Below, one piece after another: positions 15,266 to 23,334 of a DNA stretch of 40,771 nucleotides. The position numbers and the translations under genes are program-made. Every line of letters begins with the position of its first letter. Positions within the stretch are counted from its first letter, which is position 1. The notes beneath the pieces were generated by a model, which worked only from the letters and a program-made list of their open reading frames with translations, made no database searches and was not told the origin of the DNA. The DNA comes from Acidobacteriota bacterium (lineage in GTDB: Bacteria; Acidobacteriota; Thermoanaerobaculia; Multivoradales; JAHEKO01), in NCBI GenBank assembly GCA_022561975.1, contig JADFQD010000017.1:1-40771 (forward strand), in the 5' to 3' direction.

Positions 15266-16611
15266 TGGCCCCCGATCGATCGCACCCGCCGGCGGCGCAG
15301 CCGGCCAGGAGTTTCGAATTCCCGGACTTCGAACGCCGAAGCCTGGGCTCGGGCTTGGAACTCATACGACTCGCCGTGGACGGCTTGCCCCTGGTTCATC
15401 TGCGGCTCTTGCTCACCGCCGGCGGCCACCACGCCTCCGCAGGCGCTCCGGGCCTGCCCTCCTTTACCGCCGCGCTTCTCGACGAGGGCACCTCGCAGCG
15501 GACCGGCATCGAGCTGGCCGCCAAGATCGAGCGCCTGGGCGGGTATCTCGCGACCGGAGCCGGCTGGGACGCAACCGTCATCGAGACCGAAGTTCTGGCC
15601 CAGGATCTCGGCACCGGGCTGGCGCTTCTCGCCGAGGTCGCGCGCGAACCGAGCTTTCCCGATCACGAAATCGGAAGAGTGCGCCGCCAACTGCAGGCGG
15701 AAATCAAGCGGCGCGAGGCGCAGCCGTCGGCGGTGGCCACCAAGCACTTTCAACGCACCCTCTACCAAGGGACCGTCTACGACACACCGCTGATCGGTAC
15801 GCACGACGCTCTCGAACGCATGGACAGGGAGCACGTGCTCGACTTTTATTCGCACCACGTAACGCCGGCGGGTGCGACCCTGGTAGCCGTTGGCGACATA
15901 ACCTCAGAGCAGCTCGCGGAGCACGCCGAAGGTGCGTTCGCCGGGTGGACCGGCGATCCGATCGACAGACCGCGCATCGAGGCCAAGCCGCAGAAAGCCG
16001 CTCGCATCGAGATCATCGACCGCCCCGGAGCGGCTCAGACCGAGATCAGGCTCGGGCATGTCGGCATCCACCGGGCGCACCCTCGCTACCTCGCGGCCGT
16101 CGTGTTGAGCTGCCTACTCGGCGGCAAGTTCACCAGCCGCCTCAATTTGAACCTGCGCGAAAAGCGCGGCTTCACCTACGGCGTAAGCAGCTCCTTCGGC
16201 AAGAGAAGCAGCCCGGCGCCGTTCGTGATTGCCACGGCTCTTGCCAACGAGCACGTCGGAGAGGCTCTGGCGGAGACCTTCGGCGAGATTCATCGGCTGC
16301 TGGACGAAGCGCCGAGTGACCGTGAGGTGGCCGACACCCGGGATTACTTGATCGGCAGCTTCCCCTACACCGTCGAAACCCTGGGCGGACTCGCCGGGCG
16401 GCTGAGTGACCTGGCCGTCTACGACCTCGGCGACGACTATTACGCAACCCAGGCCCAGGCCCTGGGCTCGATTTCGGCCTCCGAACTCCTCGACACCGCC
16501 CGGGAGTTGCTCACTCCCGACCGATCCGTGGTGGTCTGCGTCGGCCCCGCCGAGGAACTCAGGCCGCAACTCGAAGAGCGGTTCGAGGCGCCGATCACCG
16601 TGCTGTCGTGA
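15265..16611 (+). CDS. M16-like peptidase partner subunit without the zinc motif
   Basis: 448 residues. It has the same fold signatures as its upstream partner: a start strand (RRSLGSGLELIRLAVDGLPL), then PAGATLVAVGDITSEQLAEH, a tail containing NLREKRGFTYGVSSSFGKRS (the R/Y substrate-binding region of M16 proteins), and SFPYTVETLGGLAGRL. Where HxxEH should stand it reads GAPGLPSFTAALLDEGTS, with no metal ligands. It is therefore the non-catalytic half of a heterodimer, as in alpha-MPP or the second chain of bacterial M16B pairs. It shares one base with the upstream stop codon. A 75-nt gap with its own ribosome-binding site separates it from the EF-G-like gene. Confidence 0.9.
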   Translation: MAPDRSHPPAAQPARSFEFPDFERRSLGSGLELIRLAVDGLPLVHLRLLLTAGGHHASAGAPGLPSFTAALLDEGTSQRTGIELAAKIERLGGYLATGAGWDATVIETEVLAQDLGTGLALLAEVAREPSFPDHEIGRVRRQLQAEIKRREAQPSAVATKHFQRTLYQGTVYDTPLIGTHDALERMDREHVLDFYSHHVTPAGATLVAVGDITSEQLAEHAEGAFAGWTGDPIDRPRIEAKPQKAARIEIIDRPGAAQTEIRLGHVGIHRAHPRYLAAVVLSCLLGGKFTSRLNLNLREKRGFTYGVSSSFGKRSSPAPFVIATALANEHVGEALAETFGEIHRLLDEAPSDREVADTRDYLIGSFPYTVETLGGLAGRLSDLAVYDLGDDYYATQAQALGSISASELLDTARELLTPDRSVVVCVGPAEELRPQLEERFEAPITVLS

Positions 16612-16686
16612 GACACCTGGCCGGCCTCGGGACCTGCTCCCCTATGCTACGATCAACAACCCGAAAATCGAAGGAGGCATCCACGA

Positions 16687-18771
16687 ATGCAGGCTGAAAG
16701 CCCAGAGAAAATAAGGAACATAGCGGTCGCTGGACACAGCGACACCGGCAAAACCACGCTGGTCAGCTCGCTGCTCTGCGCCGGCGGCGTCGTCAACCGG
16801 ATCCACAAGATCGAGGACGGCAACACCACCACGGATTTCGACCCCCAGGAGATCGAGCGCGGCATTTCGATCGGTCTGGCCTCCTGCTACACGCCCTGGA
16901 AGCAGCACAAGATTAACCTCATCGACTGCCCCGGGTATTCGATCTTCTTCACCGAAACCAGGGCCGGTGTCAGAGCCACCGACGCCGTTCTCCTGTGCGT
17001 CAATGCGGTGTCGGGCATCGAAGTCTCGACCGAAAAGGTGTGGGACTACGCCGAGGAAATCGGCTCTGCGGTGATGTTTCACCTCTCCAAAATGGACCGC
17101 GAACGAGCCGATCTCGAGGACATCCTGCACCAACTGAAGAAGCGCTTTCACCGCAACGTCGTCCCCGTGCAGCTGCCGATAGGTCGGGAAGATGACTTCA
17201 CCGGCATCGTCGATCTGGTCACCGAGAAGGCCTTTCAGTTCAAGAAAGACGGTAGGGGCCGCGGCCAAGAGATCCCGATACCGGACTCGCTGGCAGACTA
17301 CGTCGAGCCGTATCGCAACCAGCTGATCGAAGCCGTCGCCGAAAGCGACGACAAGCTGCTCGAGAAGTTCTTCGAAGACGGCGGCCTCTCGGCCGAAGAC
17401 CTCAACTCCGGGCTTCGCCGTGCGGTGCTCCATCGCGAGGTTTTCCCACTCACCATGAGTTCGGCCCTCCACGGAATAGGCCCCGCCGCCCTGCTCGAAT
17501 CGATCGTCGAGTGCCTGCCCAATCCCTTGGAGCGCAAGACCTTCCCTGCGTTCAACATCGGCGACGAGGCAGTCGAAGTCGAAACCACCACCGAAGGCCC
17601 GACGGCGGCGCTGGTCTTCAAAACCTTGAGCGACCCCTTCTCGGGTAAACAGACCCTGTTTCGCGTCGTTCGCGGAACGGTCCGCTCCGACACGTCTCTG
17701 TGGAACACACAAAAAGAGACCGAAGAACGTCTCGGGCACCTCCTCTCGATGCAGGGCAAGACCGGCGAGGCCGTGCCCAGCCTCATCACCGGCGATATCG
17801 GCGCCGTCGCCAAGCTCAAGGGCACCGCAACCGGCGACACGCTCTGCGACCAGGACCGGCCGGTCAAGCTCGCCTGGATCACGGTTCGTGAACCGGCGAT
17901 CGCCTACGCCATCGAGCCCAAGTCCAAAGGAGACGAGGAAAAGATCGGTGAGGCTTTGCATCGCTTGATGGAAGAAGACCTCACGCTTCACTCCGAGCGG
18001 GACCCCGAGACCGGCGAATACCTGCTTTCCGGAACCGGCCAGCTCCATGTCGAGATCGCGGTCGCCAAGCTGGCGGAGCGCTTCAAGGTCGAAGTGATTC
18101 TGCATCCGCCCAAGGTGCCCTATCGCGAGACCATCAGAAAATCCGCCCACGGTCACGGACGCCACAAGAAGCAGTCCGGTGGCCGCGGGCAGTTCGCCGA
18201 CTGCCGCATCATCATGGAGCCGCTCGAGCGCGGCGGCGACTACGAGTTCGCCGACGAGATCTTCGGCGGTTCGATCCCGCAAACCTACCGGCCGGCAGTC
18301 TCGAAGGGTATCCAGGAGACCCGTGCCCGTGGCTTCCTCGCCGGTTACCGCGTGGTCGATTTCCGGGTACGGCTCAAGGACGGCCAGCACCACGACGTCG
18401 ACTCATCCGAGTTGGCCTTCAAAATTGCCGGCTCGCTGGCCTTCAAGGACGCCATGGCCAACGCCGCACCGGTCATTCTCGAGCCGATCATGCAGGTGGA
18501 GATCACCACCTCGGAAGAGTTCACCGGCGACATCATGAGCGACCTTGCCCAGCGCCGAGGCCGGCCGCAAGGCATGGAAACCAAGAATGGCGCCCAGGTC
18601 GTCAGCGCCCTGGTTCCCATGGCCGAGATGCTCAACTACGACCCCGCGCTCACCGCCATGACCCAGGGCCGCTCCCGCTTCCATATGGAGTTCTCGCACT
18701 ACGACCCGGTGCCGAAAAACATTCAGGACAAGCTCGTGGCCGCAGCGCAGAAGGAGAAAGAAGAGGGCTAG
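16687..18771 (+). CDS. EF-G-like translational GTPase paralogue (EF-G-2/FusA2 type)
   Basis: 694 residues with all five EF-G domains. AAGGAGG stands 10 nt before the ATG. The GTPase motifs depart from elongation factor G: P-loop GHSDTGKTT (16-24), switch I ERGISI with Ser61 in place of the Mg-binding Thr, and switch II DCPGY (80-84) with Tyr in place of the catalytic His. G4 is SKMD (134-137) instead of NKxD. Domain II (FSGKQTLFRVVRGTV) and domain IV (GGRGQFADCRIIMEPLERGG) are intact, and domain V ends in a Lys/Glu tail. Actinobacterial FusA2-like and Thermus EF-G-2 proteins are known non-canonical EF-G relatives, often with a Tyr in switch II. It is unlikely to be the main translocase, and that fusA is not in this window. 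Confidence 0.85.
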   Translation: MQAESPEKIRNIAVAGHSDTGKTTLVSSLLCAGGVVNRIHKIEDGNTTTDFDPQEIERGISIGLASCYTPWKQHKINLIDCPGYSIFFTETRAGVRATDAVLLCVNAVSGIEVSTEKVWDYAEEIGSAVMFHLSKMDRERADLEDILHQLKKRFHRNVVPVQLPIGREDDFTGIVDLVTEKAFQFKKDGRGRGQEIPIPDSLADYVEPYRNQLIEAVAESDDKLLEKFFEDGGLSAEDLNSGLRRAVLHREVFPLTMSSALHGIGPAALLESIVECLPNPLERKTFPAFNIGDEAVEVETTTEGPTAALVFKTLSDPFSGKQTLFRVVRGTVRSDTSLWNTQKETEERLGHLLSMQGKTGEAVPSLITGDIGAVAKLKGTATGDTLCDQDRPVKLAWITVREPAIAYAIEPKSKGDEEKIGEALHRLMEEDLTLHSERDPETGEYLLSGTGQLHVEIAVAKLAERFKVEVILHPPKVPYRETIRKSAHGHGRHKKQSGGRGQFADCRIIMEPLERGGDYEFADEIFGGSIPQTYRPAVSKGIQETRARGFLAGYRVVDFRVRLKDGQHHDVDSSELAFKIAGSLAFKDAMANAAPVILEPIMQVEITTSEEFTGDIMSDLAQRRGRPQGMETKNGAQVVSALVPMAEMLNYDPALTAMTQGRSRFHMEFSHYDPVPKNIQDKLVAAAQKEKEEG

Positions 18772-18925
18772 CAGCCTGCACCGGACACCGCCCTTCGCTT
18801 CCCATTGCCGGGTGCAAACTTGGGTGCAATGGTTGGCTCGTCACTTTTCGGGCTTTCAAAGCTCGGCCTGATCCAGATTGCCGAGAAGTGATTCCGCGGC
18901 TTGGCAAGCGGAGTGACTTCCTAGC

Positions 18926-19267
18926 GTGTTAGCCGTCTTCGCTTTCTGGCTTCTAGTGTTTGCTAACGGGGTGTTTGCGACGCTGGGAGCGGTCGAACGC
19001 TCTCCGCGCTGGCTGAGCCTGGCTGCGATCGCCTCTTGGGTTTTCAGTTTTCTCGGCTCCTGGTCGATCGGACTGGCGACTCTGGTTGTTACCTTTATCT
19101 TCTTCGCCTTGGCCGCCGGCCGAGCCCTCGGCTGGATTACCCGACCGATTCATGCGGGCATCGCGATGATCGCCGGCGTTACCCTATGGTTCATCAGTGT
19201 AAGTCTGGTAGACGACTACTGGCTGTTCTATCCTTGGGCCAAGATACTCGCGCTGCTCGGCGGGTGA
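18926..19267 (+). CDS. Small hydrophobic membrane protein, unknown function
   Basis: 113 residues from GTG. Four hydrophobic helices are apparent: about 2-22 (LAVFAFWLLVFANGVFATLG), 30-48, 50-70 (LATLVVTFIFFALAAGRALG) and 78-96 (AGIAMIAGVTLWFISVSLVD), with a Trp/Tyr-rich end (DDYWLFYPWAKILALLGG). The family is not recognised. It lies alone between the EF-G-like gene and the toxin-antitoxin cassette. The 154 nt upstream contain GGGTGCAA twice (18810-18817 and 18822-18829) but no clear promoter. Its stop is 20 nt before the first 40-bp repeat. Confidence 0.5.
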   Translation: MLAVFAFWLLVFANGVFATLGAVERSPRWLSLAAIASWVFSFLGSWSIGLATLVVTFIFFALAAGRALGWITRPIHAGIAMIAGVTLWFISVSLVDDYWLFYPWAKILALLGG

Positions 19268-19287
19268 TGCAGCCGTTCATTAGTGCA

Positions 19288-19327
19288 CCTTGGCTCTGAG
19301 AAAGTTCACAGTTGTTTAACTTGCGCC
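19288..19327 (+). repeat. 40-bp direct repeat, left copy flanking the toxin-antitoxin pair
   Basis: It begins CCTTGGCTCTGAGAAAGTTC and ends TTGTTTAACTTGCGCC. The copy at 19986-20025 is in the same orientation and matches at 35 of 40 positions; all five differences are transitions. An inner AAGTT...AACTT inverted repeat lets each copy form a small stem. Confidence 0.85.
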
Positions 19328-19443
19328 ATCCTGCATAGGTTTCGTCTCGGCGGTCAGAGGCGGAGCCTCACTAGGTATCTCCCATTGGCGTATTGGGTCA
19401 CAGTGCCCTTGCAAGGCGCTTATTGCACGTGTAGTGTACGTGT

Positions 19444-19674
19444 ATGACCAAGAAGCTCACCATCACCATCGACGACGAGGTTTATGAGGGGCTCTATCGG
19501 CGAATCGGCCCTCGACGCATCAGTCGGTTCCTCGAGGCACTGGCACGGCCGCACGTCATCGACGAGGAGTTCGAGGCTGAATACGCTGCCATGGCCGCCG
19601 ACGAGATCCGCGAGGCCGAAGCGGCTGAGTGGAGTGAGAATCTGCTAGGCGACGCGTCCGATGAGACGCGCTAG
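19444..19674 (+). CDS. Antitoxin of a MazEF-like module
   Basis: 76 residues. The N-terminus [20 protein letters not shown] is the single beta-strand plus helix of a ribbon-helix-helix DNA-binding antitoxin. [15 protein letters not shown] completes the fold. The acidic tail ([20 protein letters not shown]) would wrap the toxin. Its last 14 nt overlap the toxin start, the usual coupling of such pairs. No ribosome-binding site precedes the ATG. A run of alternating GT/AC (GCACGTGTAGTGTACGTGT, 19425-19443) directly before the start could be the operator for autorepression by the complex. Confidence 0.85.
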   Translation: MTKKLTITIDDEVYEGLYRRIGPRRISRFLEALARPHVIDEEFEAEYAAMAADEIREAEAAEWSENLLGDASDETR

Positions 19675-19981
19675 CGTCTGGTGGGTCAACTTCGGTCCGT
19701 CGATCGGCGGAGAAATCCGAAAGACTCGTCCTGCCGTCATCGTCAGCAACGATGCTTCGAACAAGGCGCTCAACCGCGTCCAGGTCGTGCCTTTGACCTC
19801 CAATGTCGATCGTCTCTACCCCTGCGAGGCATACGTCACCCTGGACGGAGAACAGCGCAAGGCCATGGCCGATCAGATCGCCACGGTGTCCAAGAAACGT
19901 CTGCAACGCAAGGTCGGTCGCCTCGATGCCTCCGACATGAGCGACCTCGAGCGAGCGATCCGAGTCCAGCTGGGCCTGTAG
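19661..19981 (+). CDS. MazF/PemK-family toxin (ribosome-independent mRNA interferase)
   Basis: 106 residues. Typical MazF beginning [20 protein letters not shown]: the G-E-I-x-K-T-R-P loop holds the catalytic Arg. VIVSNDASN and [14 protein letters not shown] follow; the Thr of PLTS is the second catalytic residue. [17 protein letters not shown] and [20 protein letters not shown] complete the family pattern. It would cleave RNA at a short motif that cannot be predicted here. It is encoded directly after, and overlapping, its antitoxin, and the pair sits between two 40-bp direct repeats. Confidence 0.9.
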   Translation: MRRASVWWVNFGPSIGGEIRKTRPAVIVSNDASNKALNRVQVVPLTSNVDRLYPCEAYVTLDGEQRKAMADQIATVSKKRLQRKVGRLDASDMSDLERAIRVQLGL

Positions 19982-19985
19982 AGAG

Positions 19986-20025
19986 CCTTGGTTCCGAGAA
20001 AGTTCACGGCTGTTTAACTTGCACC
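19986..20025 (+). repeat. 40-bp direct repeat, right copy flanking the toxin-antitoxin pair
   Basis: It begins CCTTGGTTCCGAGAAAGTTC and ends CTGTTTAACTTGCACC, 4 nt after the MazF stop codon. It is 35/40 identical and in direct orientation to 19288-19327. The 698-nt period between the copies contains just the antitoxin and toxin genes with their 5' region. Confidence 0.85.
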
Positions 20026-20044
20026 CTCACTGAACGCAGCACCC

Positions 20045-20746
20045 ATGCTAGATCAACTCTTGGAAGGCGCCGTTTTCTATGTCGCCTTCCTGTTCGCGGT
20101 AACGCTTCACGAGGCCGGCCACGCCTGGGCGGCGAAGATCGGTGGTGATCTGACCGCTTACTACGGTGGCCAGGTCTCGCTCGACCCGATCCCGCACATA
20201 CGCCGCGAACCGTTCGGGATGGTCGTCCTGCCGATTCTGAGCGTGATTTTGACCGGCTGGCCCTTCGGCTACGCCAGCGCGCCCTACGATCCGAACTGGG
20301 CCCGGCGGCACCCGAAACGGGCCGGCTGGATGGCGCTCGCGGGTCCCGGGGCGAATCTGCTGCTGGTACTGCTCGCAGCGTTCGTCATTACCGTCGGTAG
20401 GGCGATGACGGTCTTCACGACGCCCTCGTCGGTCTTCTTCTCCCATGTCACAGAGGCCACAAGTGCGGGCCCCGTGCAGGCGGTGGCATTCGTCGTCAGT
20501 GTCTTCTTCTCGCTCAATCTGGTGCTGTTGATCCTCAACTTGATCCCCGTCCCCCCTCTCGACGGTTACGGAGCCCTGCCACTCGTGCTCCCGGCCAAGG
20601 CGCTCGAGGCCTACCAGGACTTCAGCCGCCAGCCCATGATCGGCTGGATCGGAATCCTGATCGCCTGGAGGATCTTCGGCTCCCTCTATCACCCGATCTT
20701 TCTGTTTGCGGTGAATCTGCTCTACCCCGGGGCACGGTACGGATAG
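20045..20746 (+). CDS. M50 (site-2-protease-like) membrane metalloprotease
   Basis: 233 residues, five or so hydrophobic helices. The zinc motif H-E-x-x-H is HEAGH at 22-26 in the first membrane segment (FAVTLHEAGHAWAAKIGGD). The third ligand lies in NLIPVPPLDGYGAL (about 168-181), matching the family's N-P-x-x-x-x-D-G element. A central AGPGANLLLVLLAAF helix follows a WMAL segment. No PDZ or CBS domain is attached, so it belongs to the compact group III type of peptidases found in many bacteria; the substrate is unknown. The ATG follows the right-hand 40-bp repeat by 19 nt, with no good ribosome-binding site. Its stop overlaps the open frame of the DUF4260 remnant. Confidence 0.88.
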   Translation: MLDQLLEGAVFYVAFLFAVTLHEAGHAWAAKIGGDLTAYYGGQVSLDPIPHIRREPFGMVVLPILSVILTGWPFGYASAPYDPNWARRHPKRAGWMALAGPGANLLLVLLAAFVITVGRAMTVFTTPSSVFFSHVTEATSAGPVQAVAFVVSVFFSLNLVLLILNLIPVPPLDGYGALPLVLPAKALEAYQDFSRQPMIGWIGILIAWRIFGSLYHPIFLFAVNLLYPGARYG

Positions 20747-20747
20747 G

Positions 20748-20945
20748 CCGATCAACCTCGGCTACCTGAGCGGTCCCCGGCCCGGGGCCTGGTGTTTCAA
20801 CGCCGTTCACTCCTATGTCGGACCGCTGGCCTTGCTCACCTTTGCCCGGTTCGCCGATTCCGAAATCAACCTGGCGCTCGCCCTCATCTGGCTCGCCCAC
20901 ATCGGCTTCGACCGGCTGCTCGGTTATGGGCTCAAGACGACATAG
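20748..20945 (+). pseudogene. 3' half of a DUF4260 membrane protein gene
   Basis: In the frame starting at 20748 the sequence encodes 65 residues, INLGYLSGPRPGAWCFNAVH, then SYVGPLALLTFARF and finally LIWLAHIGFDRLLGYGLK before TAG. The N-H and H-I-G-F-D-R-x-L-G-Y-G-L-K elements are the diagnostic C-terminal part of DUF4260 proteins (usual length about 110-120). No start codon precedes it: the frame merges with the end of the M50 gene, so the first half is missing. It is a deletion remnant of unknown function. Confidence 0.65.
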
Positions 20946-20995
20946 GGCTTTGGGTTCACGCATTTGGGGCTAATCGGGAAGGAGAAAGGCTGAGG

Positions 20996-21700
20996 GTGGG
21001 CCTTGTAGAGATCTTCGCTGACGAGACGTACCCGGATACCACACGCGGAACTCTTCTCCGCGTAGCAACGATCGCGGTCTTTAAGACTCATTTGAGGAAG
21101 GCGACCGAACAACTCAGGCAGATTCGGGGACTCACTGCCAAGAGACGCCTACCGGCACTGTTGGAGTATCTGGCCAGCGCTCCAATGCTTGGCGTCATTG
21201 GTGAGACCGATATGAGTTTGGCCGACAACGGTTTAGATGGGCGTGACCTCTACGAGGACGTAGGCACCATCGCAAGACGAGACAACTTCTGGTCACAGTC
21301 CATCGCCTATTGTGTGGCTTTTCACCTTCGGTTCGCGATCGAGGAGGGCTGGCACATTAACCAAGTCCGCGTTTACTACGATCCGAAGGACTTGAAGACC
21401 GCTCATCGAGCAAACTTCCACACCAGCCTCCAGATGACACTGAGCAGGCTCTCAGCACGACTCTCGAGACAGCTCGATATGCCCAAGTGCCAAGTTGACG
21501 TCAGCCGCGTCAGAGAGATTCAGAAGAACGACGCAAACGAATCACTCCGTCTGGGCGTTTGGTGTGCTCACTCGGTGCTACGGATGCCAGACTCGTTGGA
21601 TCCAGAGGACCTTCCGGCTAACTTCCGGATGCTGGATTTCTCGGACTGGATAGCTGGACTACTACGGAAGAAGCCCACGCCCTTCATCAGAAAGCGCTAG
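20996..21700 (+). CDS. Orphan protein of unknown function, possibly DUF3800/RNase H-fold-like
   Basis: 234 residues from GTG at 20996, chosen because AAGGAG lies at 20979-20984; the frame is open further upstream but there overlaps the DUF4260 remnant. The order of elements suggests an RNase H-type fold as in DUF3800: an acidic residue on the first strand (LVEIFADETYPD), a second strand (LLRVATIAVFK), PMLGVIGETDM, then a helix and strand ending in acids (INQVRVYYDPKDLKTAHR). The match is loose and no catalytic set can be named. Base composition is visibly less GC-rich than the neighbours, which fits acquisition by transfer. It is followed by the double hairpin region. Confidence 0.55.
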   Translation: MGLVEIFADETYPDTTRGTLLRVATIAVFKTHLRKATEQLRQIRGLTAKRRLPALLEYLASAPMLGVIGETDMSLADNGLDGRDLYEDVGTIARRDNFWSQSIAYCVAFHLRFAIEEGWHINQVRVYYDPKDLKTAHRANFHTSLQMTLSRLSARLSRQLDMPKCQVDVSRVREIQKNDANESLRLGVWCAHSVLRMPDSLDPEDLPANFRMLDFSDWIAGLLRKKPTPFIRKR

Positions 21701-21839
21701 CGCTAACATCTTGCGGTGCCTGGAAGGCCAGCCGCGTGCGCCTCGGAACGAGCCTCTCTTCGCTCGCGGAGAGGCGGCACCGGCGGACTACTATCGGTGC
21801 TGCAACCTCAGAGCGGTCGGGAGGGGGAAACTCAAGAGA

Positions 21840-21866
21840 AAAGCGCCGGGCCAAGCCCGGCGCTTT
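21840..21866 (-). terminator. Strong bidirectional intrinsic terminator
   Basis: The 9-bp perfect stem GCGCCGGGC / GCCCGGCGC (21843-21851, 21855-21863) has a 3-nt loop and is flanked by AAA and TTT, extending the pairing to 12 bp. On the minus strand the stem is followed by TTTTCTCTT, which suits termination of the ribosomal operon 75 nt after rplQ. On the plus strand it could end the orphan gene's transcript. Confidence 0.85.
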
Positions 21867-21887
21867 CGCACGCAAAACCAGTCGGGA

Positions 21888-21912
21888 GGGGACACCAAGG
21901 AATGGTGTCCCC
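21888..21912. repeat. Perfect 10-bp hairpin between rplQ and the terminator
   Basis: GGGGACACCA (21888-21897) and its exact complement TGGTGTCCCC (21903-21912) enclose the loop AGGAA. There is no T-tract, so it is not a classical terminator. It may protect mRNA ends, or be a short REP-like repeat; GGGACACC/GGTGTCCC hairpins are often dispersed in genomes. Confidence 0.6.
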
Positions 21913-21917
21913 GAACG

Positions 21918-22283
21918 CTACTCGTCTGATTTCTCCACCAGCTCCAGAATCGCCATCTCGGCCCCGTCGCCCTTGCGCCGACCGAGCTTGGTGATGCGGG
22001 TGTAGCCGCCGGGCCGATTGGCGAATCGTGGAGCGATTTCATCGAAGAGCTTCTTGACGTGCGTGCGATTGGGCACCCACTCGGCCACCAGACGGCGAGC
22101 ATGGACCGTGTCCTGCTTACCACGGGTGATCATCTTCTCGGCCACCGGCCGAAGCTCCTTGGCCTTCGCCAGCGTAGTGCGGATCTTTTCGCTCTGGATC
22201 AGGGAAGCCAGCTGATTGCGAAACAACGCCTTGCGATGCGCGCTGGTTCTGCCGAGCTTGCGCCCGTGGACATTGTGTCTCAT
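21918..22283 (-). CDS. rplQ: Ribosomal protein bL17
   Basis: 121 residues, within the normal bL17 range. Signature [20 protein letters not shown] at the start, then [20 protein letters not shown], and a C-terminal [20 protein letters not shown]. It binds 23S rRNA near the peptide exit tunnel. It is the last gene of the superoperon, 30 nt after rpoA, the standard place at the end of the alpha operon, with the terminator 52 nt downstream. Confidence 0.98.
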   Translation of the reverse strand: MRHNVHGRKLGRTSAHRKALFRNQLASLIQSEKIRTTLAKAKELRPVAEKMITRGKQDTVHARRLVAEWVPNRTHVKKLFDEIAPRFANRPGGYTRITKLGRRKGDGAEMAILELVEKSDE

Positions 22284-22313
22284 TGAAAACCTCCCGTGAC
22301 CCAGGTCACCGGA

Positions 22314-23285
22314 TTATTGCACTTTGGCTTCGACATCCATCCCGAAGGAAAGGCCGTAGCTCTCAAGCAAATGGTGGACTTCGTCAAGAGACTTCTTGCC
22401 GAAGTTCTTGGTCTCGAGCATGTCTCGTTCGGTTCGTGCGACCAAATCGCGTAGCGTCATGATGTCGGCGTTCTTCAAGCAGTTGGTCGAGCGGACCGAA
22501 AGGTCCAGCTCGTCGATGCGCTTGACCAGTATCGAGTCGAGCGCGGTCCCGATCGAAGAAGCTTCCGGCTCGACCTCGGCGACCAGAGCTTCCTCGGAAC
22601 CGATGAAGATGCCGAGGTGCTTGTTGAGCAGGTCGGCAGACTGGGAAACCGCGTCTTGCGGCGAGATCGTTCCGTTGGTCCAAACTTCGAGCAGGAGCTG
22701 CTCGTAGTCGGTGGCGCGACCGACGCGAGCGGCCTCGACGCGATAGTTCACTCTCTTGACCGGGCTGTGCACCGAATCGACCGGAATCCAGCCCAAGCCC
22801 AGAGTTTCGTCGAAGTTGCGCTCGCCGCTGATGTAGCCACGGCCCTTTTTGATCTGCGCTTCGAGCTTGAGCGTGCCCGATTCGTTGAGGGTCGCGATCA
22901 CGGCGCTGCCGTCGCGAATCTCGACGTTCGCATCCGTGTTGAAAAGAGCGGCATCCGCCACGCCAGGGCCTTCGGCGTCGAGCGTTATCACCTTGGGCTC
23001 GTCCGTGTGCAGCACAAACGGGATTTCTTTGAGGTTGAGGATGATGTCGGTCACATCCTCGACCACGCCGGAAATCACCGAAAACTCATGCAGGACCCCC
23101 TCGATGCGCACCGACGTAACCGCGGCGCCCTCGATCGAGGAAAGCAGGCAGCGCCGCAGGGCGTTGCCGATGGTGTTGGCGAAACCACGCTCGAAAGGCC
23201 GCGCGAGGAATTTGCCATAGGTCGAGGTCAACGACTCGTGGTCGATCTCGAGGCTCTTGGGCCTTTGAAAAACCTGATATTCCAT
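22314..23285 (-). CDS. rpoA: RNA polymerase alpha subunit
   Basis: 323 residues. The N-terminal domain (about 1-230) contains GKFLARPFERGFANTIGNAL and LRRCLLSSIEGAAVTSVRIE, which form the alpha dimer and the beta/beta' platform. A Glu-rich linker (VEPEASSIG) leads to the C-terminal domain (about 255-315), whose helix-hairpin-helix DNA/activator face is SVRSTNCLKNADIMTLRDLV; the Arg and Asn matching E. coli R265 and N268 are present. RBS AAGGAG precedes the ATG. It lies between rpsD and rplQ as in most bacteria. Confidence 0.99.
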   Translation of the reverse strand: MEYQVFQRPKSLEIDHESLTSTYGKFLARPFERGFANTIGNALRRCLLSSIEGAAVTSVRIEGVLHEFSVISGVVEDVTDIILNLKEIPFVLHTDEPKVITLDAEGPGVADAALFNTDANVEIRDGSAVIATLNESGTLKLEAQIKKGRGYISGERNFDETLGLGWIPVDSVHSPVKRVNYRVEAARVGRATDYEQLLLEVWTNGTISPQDAVSQSADLLNKHLGIFIGSEEALVAEVEPEASSIGTALDSILVKRIDELDLSVRSTNCLKNADIMTLRDLVARTERDMLETKNFGKKSLDEVHHLLESYGLSFGMDVEAKVQ

Positions 23286-23334
23286 AACCGACTCCTTGTA
23301 TCTAGGTACCCTGAGAAAACCTCGGGCTTTCTAT

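Noticed and set aside
16642-18393. A 583-codon minus-strand open frame over the EF-G-like gene
   Set aside because: Antisense shadow; the plus strand has all EF-G domains and a good ribosome-binding site.
18810-18829. GGGTGCAA repeated twice, 12 nt apart, as a possible phage attachment site
   Set aside because: No tRNA gene, integrase or second distant copy is seen; too short to mean anything alone.
19288-20025. Integron attC sites around the toxin-antitoxin pair
   Set aside because: GTTTAAC in the repeats fits a core-site pattern, but no matching second core site lies at the proper distance and no integrase gene is present.
23315-23331. Small hairpin with a T-rich end between rpsD and rpoA as an attenuator
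   Set aside because: The stem is only 7 bp with a G-T pair and the T-run is broken; too weak to claim termination.
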